DNA of 64,000 nucleotides, taken from NCBI RefSeq assembly GCF_001640805.2, contig NC_066851.1, positions 5,961,875 to 6,025,874 on the forward strand. The letters run 5' to 3'. Each line of letters starts with the position of its first letter. Position 1 is the stretch's first letter. Shown piece after piece: positions 12,116 to 24,900 of the stretch. Source of the stretch: Lates calcarifer. Taxonomy: Eukaryota > Chordata > Actinopteri > Centropomidae. The position numbers and the translations under genes are program-made. The notes beneath the pieces were generated by a model, which did not search any database, had not been told where the DNA came from, and worked only from the letters and a program-made list of their open reading frames with translations.

Positions 12116-14355
12116 AATCTGAGAATACAGATTGCAGATCTGTAGGCACAGATTTGCACATGGTTCTTTTTTTTTCTCAGCTGATCCCTGGGGAGCTCTG
12201 CACATTTAGATGACATAACTATCAGGTTGGACTTAGAACACCAAGTTACGACTGACTTAGCTTAAGACCCGGTGTAAGACCAGTTGGTGCAACTGGCACT
12301 TGGATCAGTGCCTCTGATCAGGCAGTCACATTTACGTCCTGGTTGAAGGCTCTGGTTAGAGTTTAACAATGCCATTTCTCCCATTAAGGCAACTATCATG
12401 CTGTCTCATTGAATGTGTGCAGTTTTAGTGAAATTCTATTATGCTGTGTGCATCTTGTTGATTTGTCATGTTGGTGTGTTGTGCCAGTAATGTTTCAGAC
12501 CTGTGGCCTTATGTAGCAGCCATATGTTGATCTATATTAGAAAGTCATGAGTGCTTGCTAAGTTTAAAAATAATAGGCAAACATGACTTTACTTAATATT
12601 CAAACTCCAAAAATCTTGTGAGCAGAGAACATGACAAAAGAATAGCATGTCTGTCTCCTGTGGCGGAGTAGGGATGAACAAGGGAGTGCTGACCTGCATG
12701 ACATTTCTCTCCCACATCCCCAGACGTCAACCTCACTGAACATTTTTGAAACATTTGAAATGAGAAGCAGCTGAAATATAATGCAGTGACACCACAGACT
12801 CCCCGGTGTGCTCTAAAATTAAAATGCTAGACAGAGTGGAAAAACAAACATTGAGAAATTTTGACACTCAGAAAATACTAACTTGACTTATGACACTTAT
12901 AAAATATCTAATATTGCTTGACAAATATCAACCATTTGAATATGTTTTGCAGACAGGAACAGGCTCAGAAAAACAGGGCGTTCACTCTCTCACTCAGACA
13001 CATACACACACACACACATCTCTACATGAAACAAAAAGGCAAAGTAATTGCAGCAGGCAGGACAGGAATCTACAGGGGCTGAAAATAAATGTGACTATCA
13101 CCTTCTCTCAGAGGATCTCACACACACACACTCACAAACAGAGGACACACATACACACTACCTTTCATGGCTCATCAGTTTACAGAATGCTGAGTGCTGC
13201 ACTCTGCACAGTAATAAAGAATCATTTAGAATCATTTATTATTTCTCGGTCTCTCTCTGAGGACCAACACGTCCGTCTATTCATCTTTCTGCCTCCCGCA
13301 CCATTTCTTTCCTTTTCTCTCTCATGTTTATCTCTGTTGACCATTTACATCTATTTCTAACTCTCCTTGTTTTATTTTTTGTATTTTTTATTCTGGTGAC
13401 CTTTTCCCCACCATTCTCTGTTATCCATTTCCCTTCTTTTCTCGCACGTTCTGTCTCTTTTCAGGCCTAAATTGAGTTATCTTAATGGGAACACTTGCAG
13501 GACGCTTGTTTAAGTGGTAGCCTGCAGCCATGGGCTTATTGGAATAATGCTTCAACTGGGACAAAAATCTGTCACTGCCTCTGTTTAAATACTTGCAAAT
13601 AATACAGCAGAATTACAGTAGAATCAATGGAACCAAGAGCTAAATAGACCACAGCTAAATAGAAAAGAAAAGCCACAGTGATTGGATGTGATTGCCTTGG
13701 GTATTGGGGGGTGACATTGTTCCCAATCATGCACATACACACACACACACACGCACACAAACATTCACATTCCTAATATCCTTATCTCAACGTCCATATA
13801 AACAGATGCACATACAGATACCAGGACTGATCATCTCTCTTGTGAATTTCATACATGAAGTTTGATTGTCAAGACAAAATTGCAGATAATGTATCATAAA
13901 ATGGTGAATAGTATATTCTTTGATTTGTCTGAAAATGTATATCTAAAGGAGGTAGACTGTTTTAAATAGGATGCAGGCATTTATCCTCTGTTTTTTTTCC
14001 CCCCAGAATATCCTCTTATTAGTTTAAATCCCATCTGAGTGATTATATGGGAGCATGCCCATATTTACAGTGCTGCTGACCTGAGGTTGTTACTGCGAGT
14101 AGAGGCAGGGATAGAAAATCTGTCATGTGCAGTCATTCTGGTGTGTTTTTTTGATGGTATGAGACATTGGAGCATTGTTCTCAGGTGTTTATTAGTTGTA
14201 ACATTAAGCCACTCTATAACCAGAGAGCATGTTGGATATTATTATGACTCTGAAAAAATAAGAATTACATTCACCGACAATGTTTTCGGCCATACTAGAA
14301 GCGTGGCTCTGGTGATAGTAGTATTGGTCAGTTGATTCATTGATTGCTTGGATTC
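12116..14355. other. Non-coding stretch with short CA arrays
   Basis: No exons recognised. Short (CA)n runs at 13004-13018, 13118-13130 and 13737-13752 create histidine/threonine-rich frames that are not genes. 13240-13480 is pyrimidine-rich on the plus strand. Confidence 0.6.
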
Positions 14356-14356
14356 A

Positions 14357-14632
14357 GTCCAGACTGAAATATCTCAACAACTATTGGAAGAATTGCGGTG
14401 AAATCTTTTACAGACATTCACGTCCTAAGTTTCACTTATCCTGTGAGATATCTCAGCATCTACGAGTAGATAGCACAGAGATTCTTTCAGCTAAAAGTAA
14501 ATCCTAGCATGCTAACGTGCTAATTCAGATATCTAGAACCCAAATGTCATCTTCATGGTAGTGCTAGAATGTAGACCAAATTTTTTGCCAAAGTACAGTC
14601 TCACAGAGCTGCTGGCATGGTTCTAGACATAT
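14357..14632 (+). repeat. Percomorph interspersed repeat, family 'A' copy 1
   Basis: It begins with AGACTGAAATATCTCAACAA and CTATTGGAAGAATTGC, then TACAGACATTCACG and a TTCACTTATCCTGTGAGATA block, ending in GCATGCTAACGTGCTAA-type text. I know this as a very abundant non-coding repeat of percomorph fish. A minus-strand copy is found at 26060-26855. I cannot give its class from sequence alone. Confidence 0.65.
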
Positions 14633-15160
14633 TAAATATATAAATAAATAAATATAACATTAAATACCAATGCTTAAAAAATATTTTTTCTGTGACATCT
14701 GTGCATGGCAGCTATTAGACAGCCCATACATGCTTTGCTACGTAGAGAAAATGCATTTCACTGACACTGCCATCCAGTTTAAACAGAACTCCCTAGGAAG
14801 ACTGGACTGTTTTATAGTGTCTTGTACTGTACACTCAATGCTACAGTGTTACTGTGATTTGGCAATTAGGCCTGAGTGTCAGATTAAGCCACTTATAAAT
14901 CCATCTGCTTAGTTTTCATTTACAGATTTACAGATCAAAAAATATTTTGCTGCACAGCTGGGCTGCAAGCTGTCATTTTAACATCAGAAGTAATTAGGAG
15001 AAGCCACAGCAGGTTGTTAGGTTACCATAATAACATGCAAGTGTACACAAACTCACAAGCGCTAAAATGCTAAAAATCCCAGGTTCCGACAAGTATATTT
15101 TACAAGAATTCTTGATAAATATCTGGATCTCACTTCCCAGTATTCAGCCAGCGGGTATAA

Positions 15161-15475
15161 TCACGATCCCTATACCAAGCTCTAAGTGAGGGACAATCAA
15201 AAGTAAAACTGTTTTATATTCTGGACCAAGCTGTGGAGGATGCAATGAAAGCAATGCCAGCTGACCTTCCAGCCATACCATCCACAATGCGGATCCACCA
15301 GGTGGTCACTCTTTCACGTGGGACGATTCTGTATCATGACATCAGCTGCGTATGCAGGAATCTGGAGTGTGACTGCCAGAGAATGACTGCCATGAGAGTG
15401 CTGCAGATGACCAGAGAGAAGATCCCATACACAGCACACCAGATGAAGTGCAGTGGAACAACCCAGAGGTCGTGA
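15161..15475 (+). pseudogene. Possible coding relic with C-x-C cluster
   Basis: A frame open from 15161 to a stop at 15473-15475 encodes about 104 residues with balanced, protein-like composition rather than low complexity. The middle reads PSTMRIHQVVTLSRGTILY, followed by a cysteine cluster SCVCRNLECDC (C-x-C-x5-C-x-C). This pattern (a 'gTMk-HQ' phrase followed by paired cysteines) resembles uncharacterised fish proteins I have seen near transposons, but I cannot name the family. No clear start codon or splice sites define a full exon, and the sequence after the cysteines degenerates. It could be an exon fragment of a mobile-element gene. A chance ORF remains possible. Confidence 0.3.
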
Positions 15476-15539
15476 GGAAGTGATGTGCCTGCTGCATGAC
15501 AACACCATCTACCCAGGGATCGGGAAGATGTGAATGAAA

Positions 15540-17520
15540 CATATATCAGCTCTCTGAGATGTTGATCACTTCATTGCACTATTCTTAAATACATCTATGT
15601 CATGATCCAGAATCAAAACAAATTCATCCATTCAACCCTTGCTTTGTGCAATCCAGTTACTGATCTGTTGTATTTTAATAGTTTAAATGAATACATGTAT
15701 GTATTGTGTATGTGTATTTGAGAATATATTTTAAAATAAATACTGAAATTAGTTTTTTAAAAATGTGACTATTGATCTTAAACGTTGCCTAAATTATATA
15801 AACCAAATCTTATCTGAAATGAGTATTCAATGTGAATGTGACTTTTTTCAACTTATGGTAAAGAATTTATTTCAGTCAGTTTTCAAAAGTACTGATGCCT
15901 AAAATGTCAACCTTTGCTCTTAGAATTGTTTCCATTTCATTTGTGCATATGGGTTTGGAAATTTTGACTAAAAATGTAAAATAAAATTCTGTTCTGTAAC
16001 TTATTATTTATTTTGGAAATAAATCAAGTAACTTTGAATCCAGATTCATATAAATGGAGCTCCTTACAAAGTAAATATATTCCTGAATAAAACAGTATAT
16101 ATTAATTTGACCACTGAATGGAAACTGCTCATCTCTATAAATGAATTCATTACAATTTTATTATGCTGGTATGTTAATTTATTTTACTGCCTTTATCAGT
16201 TTTATTGCATTTCTCCTCTCTATCTACCACATTAACAGACATCCTCACAAAGGAATGAATTGGTCTTTTATATTATTGGATAATATGAAATTTGTCGACC
16301 GCTACACCTTAATTTGAATAATCCTAAACCTTGTCGCCATGTCAGAGTAATACCACTCTTTTTAAATTTACGGTCCAGTGTTTTACTTTCACCCTTATCT
16401 ACACAGCTGTGTACATAAAAGTTCACTTTCTTTACATTGTCAGATAAAGTGAATTTGGAGCCCCTCTCCCAAGGTGAGGCTTTGATTTTGAATTATTTCT
16501 TATTGTGTGGGTGTAATGGCCACAGAAATGGATTGAGGCACACTGGAGTACAGCTCTCAATTCACTTTAATGGTTAGAGCCATGCATATTAATTACAGAG
16601 ACAGGGAGGGGAAGAATTGGGGAAGAGAGATGGCTGGAGTACATGCTCCATTCCACTTTAATCGCCCTTATGGATAGAGAGGCTTTTAAATACAGAAATG
16701 ATGGGAGGGTGAGAGACAAGTTTGGAAGATGAGATGGAGAGACACAAACAATTAGGCCAGAGAGAGAGACACAGAGAAAGGAGGAACGTGGAGAAAAGGG
16801 GAGTATCATCTTCGGCAGTGACCTCTGATGGCGTATTGCTGATGACAAACTTAATGGAGCCTCATTTCCCCAGCGCTGTTCACCTCACTGCACCTGTCTG
16901 GACCTTTCTCCCTCTCTTCCTCCGCTCTTTATCTGCCTCTTTCTCCAGGTTCTACAGTAATTATGTATGCTTGAAGGAGACTGATCATTCTGCCCAGTGA
17001 CCGTGTTAACATTAATAAAACAGGGCTCTTTGGAAACTATCCTCTCCCCTCTCTTCCTCTCTTCAGCCAGAGCATCTGCTAATACACTGTCATTACGACT
17101 AAACAATCTAAATGGAGAGGGTGAATCCACTGCAGTTAATTTAGCTTGTGATGAATGTGGATTTAAAGCAATGAGGGGGAGAGCTCAGCCAGCAGTGAAG
17201 ATTTCAGAATCCATCTGAAAGCGTGCAGATGAATACAGTCAGTGAGAGGAAGCAGACGTAAGTTCTGTGGTGATACCTGACATGAACTCTGGTTCATTCA
17301 TAATGCCCGGGCAAAAGAGCAGGGTTTAACTGATAAGGGCTTTTGAAGAATGAATTGAAGAAGATATTTATGGGGCTGAATATATCAAGAGCTTAATATA
17401 TTTTAAGCTAATGTTCAAAATCTTTAAGTCTGACCTTTTGCATTCCTTTAAACAATTCCTAGAATTCAAAACTTTTACAGTAGGTAATTTCCTGAGCGTA
17501 ACTAGTAAATATGTATATCC
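15540..17520. other. Non-coding stretch, AT-rich then purine-rich
   Basis: 15540-16500 is AT-rich with no features. 16540-17220 has a purine-rich plus strand, homeobox-type TAAT/ATTA sites and a diverged 91-bp duplication (16543 and 16634). It reads like conserved regulatory sequence, but that cannot be tested here. The overlapping frames at 16567-17218 on both strands look like chance. Confidence 0.45.
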
Positions 17521-17524
17521 AACC

Positions 17525-17985
17525 TGCTCTCACGGCAACTCATGATATAGTCACAAAATGTACATTTGATTTTGTTTATGTGGGTATTAATTTGGCATGT
17601 TTTTCGTGACTATGAACATATCTTTCAACATCGTGTATTTCATCGTGTATTTCAATATTTTTTTTCTTTTTAATGAAATGTTACATTTATTAATGGAAAC
17701 AGAGCTACAAGGAGGTTGGTTGGGGTGGATGGTGGGTATACAAAGTGCACAAGTGATACACAAGGGATTCACATCCACAGTCCCACCTGTGATTAGGTTT
17801 AGACAACGACCCAGAACAACAACGGTTCTGGGTAGTGAAGAACTAAAGTCAAAATTTTACTGTCACAAATGTTACAAATTGACAACTCATGTCCATGTAG
17901 TCTAAGTGAATCAATACATTAAATGTTGTGACTATTTAACTTAACTTAAAAGTCATGCTGGCCGTCACGAAAAACATGTTAAAGT
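17525..17985. mobile_element. MITE-like non-autonomous DNA transposon
   Basis: CATGTTTTTCGTGAC at 17598-17612 recurs as its exact reverse complement at 17963-17977. This flanks about 350 bp with no coding potential, which is the layout of a small non-autonomous DNA transposon. Outer text (GTCACAAAATGTACATTTGA near 17550) is partly echoed, inverted, by TTAAATGTTGTGAC near 17920. The inside contains a perfect 9-bp hairpin (17809-17817 with 17825-17833). The overall text matches a repeat I recognise from other fish. Exact ends and target-site duplication are not clear. Confidence 0.5.
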
Positions 17986-18024
17986 CATATATGTTGGTTT
18001 TCTTGGTCAGAGGTATTATGTTTT

Positions 18025-18320
18025 CAGATTGTTCGTCTGTCTGTTTGTACTTTGGTCTGTCCATATGTCTTTCTGTTCCATTCTTGTGAATGCGATATGT
18101 TCCTTTGAGAGAATCTCTGAAAATTTGCCACAAACATTCACTTGACCTCAAGGATGAACTGAACTCACAAAACATGAACGGCTCATGAATGTGATATTTT
18201 GTAACACCTTACCTTCACTTGGGCATAAATATGAACTGATTAGATTTTGGTAGTCAAAGGTCAAGGTCACACAAAACACATTTTTGATGATAATTCAAGA
18301 ATTCACACATACAACCTTGA
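18025..18320 (+). repeat. 'GTCAAAGGTCAAGGTCAC' interspersed repeat
   Basis: A GTCTGTCTG-rich head, TTCTTGTGAATGCGATAT, TTTGCCACAAACATTCACTTG, CTCAAGGATGAACTGA and TAGTCAAAGGTCAAGGTCAC follow in the order of a well-known, very abundant fish repeat. The copy ends in TGATAATTCAAGAATTCA. No coding content. Class not assigned. Confidence 0.65.
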
Positions 18321-18722
18321 GGTGGTAATTCTAGTTTTTCTTCATCCTTTTCAAGTGAAGTGAACTGAACTGATATTATATATATATAAACTAATATTAT
18401 TTTGATTTGGAGATTTATTGGAGGGGAAATTACAGACAGGTTTGCGGATTCTGGGGTTTTCCCTGTTAATTTTTTTTCATGCACTTGAGATATTTGTTGT
18501 AGTGTTTCATTGTTTGTTGGCTTAGGCTGTAAGTTTTGTTTTTGGGTATGTGTTGTGGTGGATTCAAGGTATGAATGTGGTTTTTATTGTGCTCTGTGCT
18601 TAAGTTATATGTGTGGTTGACAAGTTGACTTTGAAAATTGTGGCACACCAGCAACTCATCATACCGTGTAAATTAGTGGTGATGAGCATCATTAATCAAG
18701 ACTTACCATACCATACCAATAT

Positions 18723-18726
<4 letters not shown>

Positions 18727-18768
<42 letters not shown>
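18727..18768. repeat. (AT)21 microsatellite
   Basis: 42 bp of uninterrupted AT, which is self-complementary and prone to cruciform formation and length change. It is followed by GTATGTATGTGTAAC. It creates the (IY)n run of an overlapping open frame, which is not a gene. Confidence 0.95.
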
Positions 18769-18772
<4 letters not shown>

Positions 18773-18789
18773 ATGTATGTGTAACTGTT

Positions 18790-20215
18790 CACACAAGCCA
18801 AAAAAAAGGACAGCAACTAGAGTCGCTGATCACACGTTTTTGGAAACCATACATTTCCAATGATGACTCAGTGTCACCTCAAGCATTACCTTGTAGTGCT
18901 CATGTTCATTGATCTCAGATGACCTTCAATCTGTGCAATCTCTGCCTTTGTAGTGATGCTGGCATTATCCCATTCGTCGTGTTTTGTATGGTAGCCTACT
19001 GTGTTAGAACACTTGAGAACGTAACACAACAAAGTGAGTCATACTCAGCTGTCAGAACAGACAACAATAAATGTTTTTTACCTTGTTTATTCAACATGCT
19101 AATCAAGCTTAGCTCATAGCATGCTAGGAGCTTATCTGCTTGGCAGCCATGTGCATCAAGAATGATCCACTGCCACCTGTTTCTGCGTAATGTGTGAGTA
19201 GATCTCACTGGACTAAATTCAAAAGGTATCATGCCTTTACATGACAACAGGCTATCAGGGCAGCTATGTGGGATGAATACTGCTTATATAAGTCAAAAAT
19301 AAAACAGAAAATAGTTGAAAATGCCCATTTACCTTTTATAATAGGGCTCAAACAATGATTCATTGATAATGAAAATGAATGGCCAACTGTTTTGATAATG
19401 AGTTCATATTTAAATTCATTTTTCACACAAAAATGCAGGCTCTAGCTTCTGAGAATTTTCTGACAATCTAATCACAATAAGAGTTTGTGCTTGACAAAAA
19501 CAAACTGGGCTTTGCAAAATTAATATAGATTATTTCTCCCTACTTTTTATATATAGTAATAACCCCCTGGTAAGAAATAAAACAGGAGCTATTTGGAGAC
19601 TTTTCTGGGCTTCTCAAACCTGTGAGGACTGCAGCTCAGAGGAAGCCTATTACAGTCAACCAAGTCACATCACCAGCATAATGAATGTTGGCATGCAGCA
19701 TCCACAGATAGTGCCATAGCCCCGAGCAATACAGCCCTGGGATGTCTAAGGAAGACTTTTTAACCTCTCAGCAGGACCAAACACTCTAATCAAAGAGTCA
19801 TCAGTCTACTGAGGGGCAGCAGCTTGTACACCCTGGGATCCAAATGTCAACAATTACATCAAAGCATATGGGTGAGGCTTCTGAGAAAGGTCAAACGGAC
19901 AACATTACAGTCAACAAGAGGTTCTTTCTCACTTCGGGGATGTCGACACGGCTGTCACTGTTGCCTTTTACCTGTTAAAGTCACATCTGCAGGTCAGAGA
20001 AAAGGCCACGGCAGAATAATCCCTCAGAGACAGGGACGACTGTGATGATGAAGAGGAGATGGACACAGTGACACAGGATTCCACCAGAAGCATCTTCATT
20101 AGGGCATTTCTGTGCCTCTTGGCCACATTGCCATCAATCCATTAGTCAAATAGCGTGAAACCATTGGCAGAACCTCATCATGTGTACATCCTTGGGTCTG
20201 TGATACAAACTGTGG
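18790..20215. other. Non-coding stretch
   Basis: No gene recognised. 19600-20160 is less AT-rich and has several short palindromic and CAGGT-type motifs, with no repeat boundaries. The 73-codon frame at 19824-20045 is arginine-rich, without splice context or a family match. Confidence 0.5.
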
Positions 20216-20277
20216 GTACCCTCTCTAAAAAACATTGCTCCATAGTACTACTCCTGGTTAGAAACTCCACAGGGTAA
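20216..20277 (+). repeat. Interspersed repeat fragment, family 'C' copy 2
   Basis: Shares ACCC-CTCT-AAAACATTGCTCCATAG-ACTACT with 2600-2662, followed here by GAAACTCCACAGGG. The orientation is the same as copy 1. Confidence 0.5.
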
Positions 20278-20299
20278 GTGAAATGCATTGAAATGTGAA

Positions 20300-21740
20300 C
20301 AAAATCATTTTGAATTTGCAAAATTATCAATGAAAAAGACAGATGCTTGAAATAGAAAGGAACTGCGCTAGTGTGTTTGACAAATGAAAACTCATGTTGA
20401 GCCGTGTTTAGCATACATGGATAGCCATATGTATATAGCATTCATACCCCTACTCTTTTTTGTGGCATACTTCATTCTCTTTTGTTACACATGTACTTTC
20501 ACTACTTAGTTAGACAACATAAACCACTTACTCTTTACACTGTGGTGGCTTACAAGGGCTTGCCACTATCTGCACAGCACAGGAGTTTTAAGATTCACGA
20601 CAAACGCCTCCAAAACAGAAAACCTCCCCTCTACACCCTATAAATTCCCACAACTAACCTTTTTAATCACAAACAGATGGAAGACATTCTCTTGTGTTTA
20701 CCATCTGACCTGCAAAGAACAAATAATGCAGGTATTTACAGATGTGTTGCCCACCTCACTTAATAAAATGAGAAAAGGGCACTTTACTATCAAGTTGACT
20801 GTGCACCTCTCTGTCAGTCTTAATTACATCTGACAAGCAAGTATTTTATGCTTCATAAAAGGCTGAATTTTTTTGCAGAGTTTCGGACTTTGATTCATTT
20901 GGATTGTACATCTATACATAATTAACTGGCTAATTCAGTGTAAACACTGAGCTTTTGGCCAGAACTCTGGGGGGGGGGCAAGAAAGGACGCAAGAAATGT
21001 TGTCTCTGATTATGGATGAACTTTGGTTGATGATGAAGTTTTGAATGTTAAATAGAATCTTAAAAGGTGACAACTGTTTATAATACAGTGGAGAAAATGT
21101 CCTAGTTTATTACTGCCATGTGTGCTCACCACTCCTTTCAGTATCAGTTTGGCTCTTGTCAACAGACTGTAGGCAGAGGCTTTTCTGGTTGCTGTTTGGT
21201 GCCATGGACACAAGCTGGTTTGCCAGCTTATTGAATCCTCTGATGACTTGTTTGCCCATATCAGTCTTGAGCAGTGCTGGTGCTTCTTCAAGTAGCTAAA
21301 ATTTGAAATTAAAAATACACAATATATCCAGTTATTCACAGCATTTGGATGTAGAGCCAGTCAGTTTTATTGGTGAAGGCTCAAAGGGAGGCAGTTTTAG
21401 ACACTGCCTCAATGACTGTTCATACAAAGTCTGTCTGTCAAACTGTGGAGAAATTAGCCTCACAAAGTTGTGAGCATTTAATGTGAGGAGTAGCTACATT
21501 GGCAACCTTCAGTCGTTCAAAGTAATTACATAACTATGAATAAATGCATGCAATTTCACATCTTCTTTCACTTCTATTAGCAGTGAATTTAATGGTGTAT
21601 GCTGGATGCTGGCTGTTGGATAAAACACTGAGCAAAACTGGGACAGAAAGACAAAGGAATTGTTCTAGGACCTCTTCAGTAGTAGAACATGCCCTCTGGG
21701 CACCGCTACTTCCTTATCCTACAGTGACTTACAATCACAG
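20300..21740. other. Non-coding stretch
   Basis: No exon, RNA gene or repeat end was recognised. A run of nine G residues lies near 20970. The 109-codon minus-strand frame at 21010-21339 has no family resemblance. Confidence 0.5.
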
Positions 21741-21744
21741 AGTG

Positions 21745-21945
21745 GGGTTAGCTGTTTAGCATGCAAGCAATAGAAACGTGAGCAAAACAAGAGTTAACAT
21801 TGGTGTTGCTTTCCACTGCTGGAGGCAGCTCTTGGAGAGTAAAAGGATGATGTTTCATCTAGACTGGTAAGCAAACAGCTGTAATGCTAAGGTTGGCTGT
21901 ATAGCATTTGCAAAAACTTTCATATAGCACCTTTAAATGTATACA
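21745..21945 (+). repeat. Interspersed repeat, family 'B' partial copy
   Basis: GGGGTTAGCTGTTTAGCATGC, GTTGCTTTCCACTGCTGGAG, GCAGCTCTTGG and AGTAAAAGGATGATGTTT match, with about 15-20% divergence by eye, the corresponding part of 26530-26700. The copy ends in ATAGCACCTTTAAATG, like other old fish repeats. It lacks the 5' part found at 26400-26520. Confidence 0.6.
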
Positions 21946-21949
21946 TTAT

Positions 21950-24900
21950 GATTTCATTTGTAGAATTTTTTTAAAATCTTTTGACACTTTTTTAATTTTC
22001 TTATGAAGGACACAGGGCTGAACACCTGATGATCTTTTGCTCTTTGTGTTTGGCACAGACTAGTTTTGTCTCCTTACATCTAGCTCATCCACATTCACTA
22101 AAGGCCTTCTTTCTTTTTTGAACTTGTTTCTCACTTGGTGGAGATCATCCTGAAGAATATATTTTTTTTTTGTTTTAGTTTTTTTTTTAACAGATTCACT
22201 ACATATTCATATTTTGGACTTAAATTATCTTTTGGCTCAGTGCTTGAATAGGCATGTTTTTGATTCTGTTCTTAGTGTGTGATATCAGAGCCGCATCCAG
22301 CTGGAGGAATTGAACTTAGAGTTCAGCATTAGCTCTGCTGCTGGTGTGGAATGAATTACACCACCTCCTCCTCAACTGCAATGAGAACAAATTCTGAGAT
22401 TTTGGGACAAGAATCTAAACAGTAGAATTTTAATAATGTGAAATTTCAGTCATCTTAATTACAAAAATGACTGCTCTAAAGCAGATGGGGTTTCATTTGG
22501 TCTTTCATTTTTGGAAAAACCTGCTCACTCATCCTTTCAGTCATCTGCAGAGATGTAGATCTATCGATAGGCTCACCTACAAAGAGTTGCAGGTTGTCTT
22601 TCAATTCATTTTCCAGTGTTGTGCCATGATCTGTTAAAACAAGACAAGACATAGATTACTCCATGTGTTCCATGGCAGCAAATAATATTAGTGGTGCAGA
22701 ACACTGCTGCTGTACTTAACAATGTTACACAACAGGAAAAAGCAGCAATTAAAACAAAAAACGGTTTGGTTTGTTTTCTTAGTAAATTACTTGAAAAAAT
22801 AATTAGTTGTTAAATTTGTTGCTGTTAATTGCATTTCAGCTGAGTAATAGCTGTTTGATTCTTTAAATGTTTCTGCTCCCACCATCCCTGAGAGCTGTCT
22901 TATTTCTGGAGGAAGGGTCACTCACTTTCCGCCTCTGTGCAGATCTTGCGGGTGATTGCGCACCCCGCGATCTCATCACTCTTAAATCCCACTAATTTGG
23001 CTGGGCCATCTCTCTCGTGGTTTGTTATACTGTGGGTGACTTAAATTCAATGTATGATGTGAAATGAAGATTATAAATGGCTGGATCTATCTCTGTATCG
23101 ATTTTAGATATTTAGTCTGCCATTGTGTATCATCTGTAATCCTGACTCCTTGACAAATGTTACAGAATTTGACTCGCTACAACAGTCAGACAGCGAACAC
23201 AGTCTCTAATGAATTCTATCTTGGATTCTAGTGCTCAGCTGTTGTTGGCCATTTGCTTTTCTTCCTCTTAGAGAGATATACAATCAACAGAATTTGTCAG
23301 TTTGCTTCTGGTTGAAACACTCTTGTTGCCCTTCATGGAGGACTTTTTAGATCTTACAGACTACTGACTTCACCTAAACAAAGATAGGGTTCAGACTACT
23401 TTTTCCAAAAATGCACATTACTTATCCATTTAGAGATGTGGTGGTTGGCGAGTCAGCTGCACTTTGTTGACTCTTTCCTCATTTGTATGTATCTGTGTAT
23501 ATTGCTCATGCTGTTCACCACATTGTACTGTTCACAGAGCAGAATTACAATCCAAGCCATATTACATTAAAGATTCTCATTCTTACCATAGCTAAGACGA
23601 TCTAGTGATCTTTAAATACGGCACAAAAGGGCAGCTCAATTTGGTAGCCTACAGAAAATCAGATAAATCTCATATGAAAAACTTTTATTTGATTGAGAAT
23701 GTATTAGTAGATAAATTGCTTCCTAAGGCAGGTATTTGGAGTTTATGGTCATGAAAAGCACACAGCCTAAAAGACCCAGTGCACTTTAAATTCAGTTGAC
23801 TGAAATGGCTTTTGAGTGATGGTACACTGTGACCACACCTGCAGCGTTTTATTTACAAATGAAAGAGGAAAGAGTATGAGAAGGGAACAAGAGAAAAACA
23901 TCAGCATCAGAGAACAAAACGGAGAGAAAGCATGGGAAAATAATTGAAGACAAGGACGAGAGACGACTGAGACGGAGAAGACGACAGACTTGTGTGAAAC
24001 TAGAGCACTGCTCAGCGGAGCAAAACTAACACAAAGCACATTGACAGACACACATATGCATTCCCACGCAATTTCTGTGTCTCACTGAGCTGCACTGCGT
24101 GAACACTGGCTAGAGCTTTAGAAGCTGACAGCATCACACACCCTACTAGGCACACAGTTATTCTTCTGACTGCTAAGAACTACCAAACTGAATCTGAATC
24201 TCTGACATCAGTCACATTTTCAATATGCTGGTAAAATCTTTGCATGGTCATAAAAATATGGACAGGTGGGCAGAATTAAAATCAGGCCAAGCAACAGAAT
24301 TGGTTAGCTCATGACCATAGTATTATATATTCAGTTCATGGCATTGTGTCATTTGGTTACATTCGCTACTGTTGCTGTGCCTGTCAAGCTTTCTGTCCTG
24401 AAACTGCACATATGCATTTCCCAGTGATAACAGTGGCAGAAATACCACTGGAAATTCATAGTAATTTTTTAAACAATTGGTTCTTGAGTTTAGACAGTGG
24501 TAGACAAAGGGAGAATTGTCATTTCTAGTTGGCAACCAGTGATTTTGTCAGCTAAAATGACTACTGTCTGCAGCAGATTTTATCAGCTAGGTAGCTAATT
24601 AAGCAAACATTAGCTCTAATAGTTGGTTGAAATCGTCATCTCTGGCTGCCATTTGTAATATTTCTGGCTGACTTATTTTGAAACTACTTAAATATGCACT
24701 TAAATGCTACATACATGATATAGATGTGTTAGTTGCAAACAGGCCTTCGTTTAATGTAACCAGAAACCCCACAAATTAATGGAACCATGTACTTTGTGAG
24801 CTACACATTGCTGCTTTAGGTAGAAAGAAAGAAAGTGTGGAGGCGTTAGAGCATAAAAAAAATCTTAACTACAATGTAACAGCTGTGAATGTGGCTAAAT

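Noticed and set aside
12890..13360. 156-codon plus-strand frame
   Set aside because: Much of it is THTHTH/HTHKQ from CA repeats, with no independent coding evidence.
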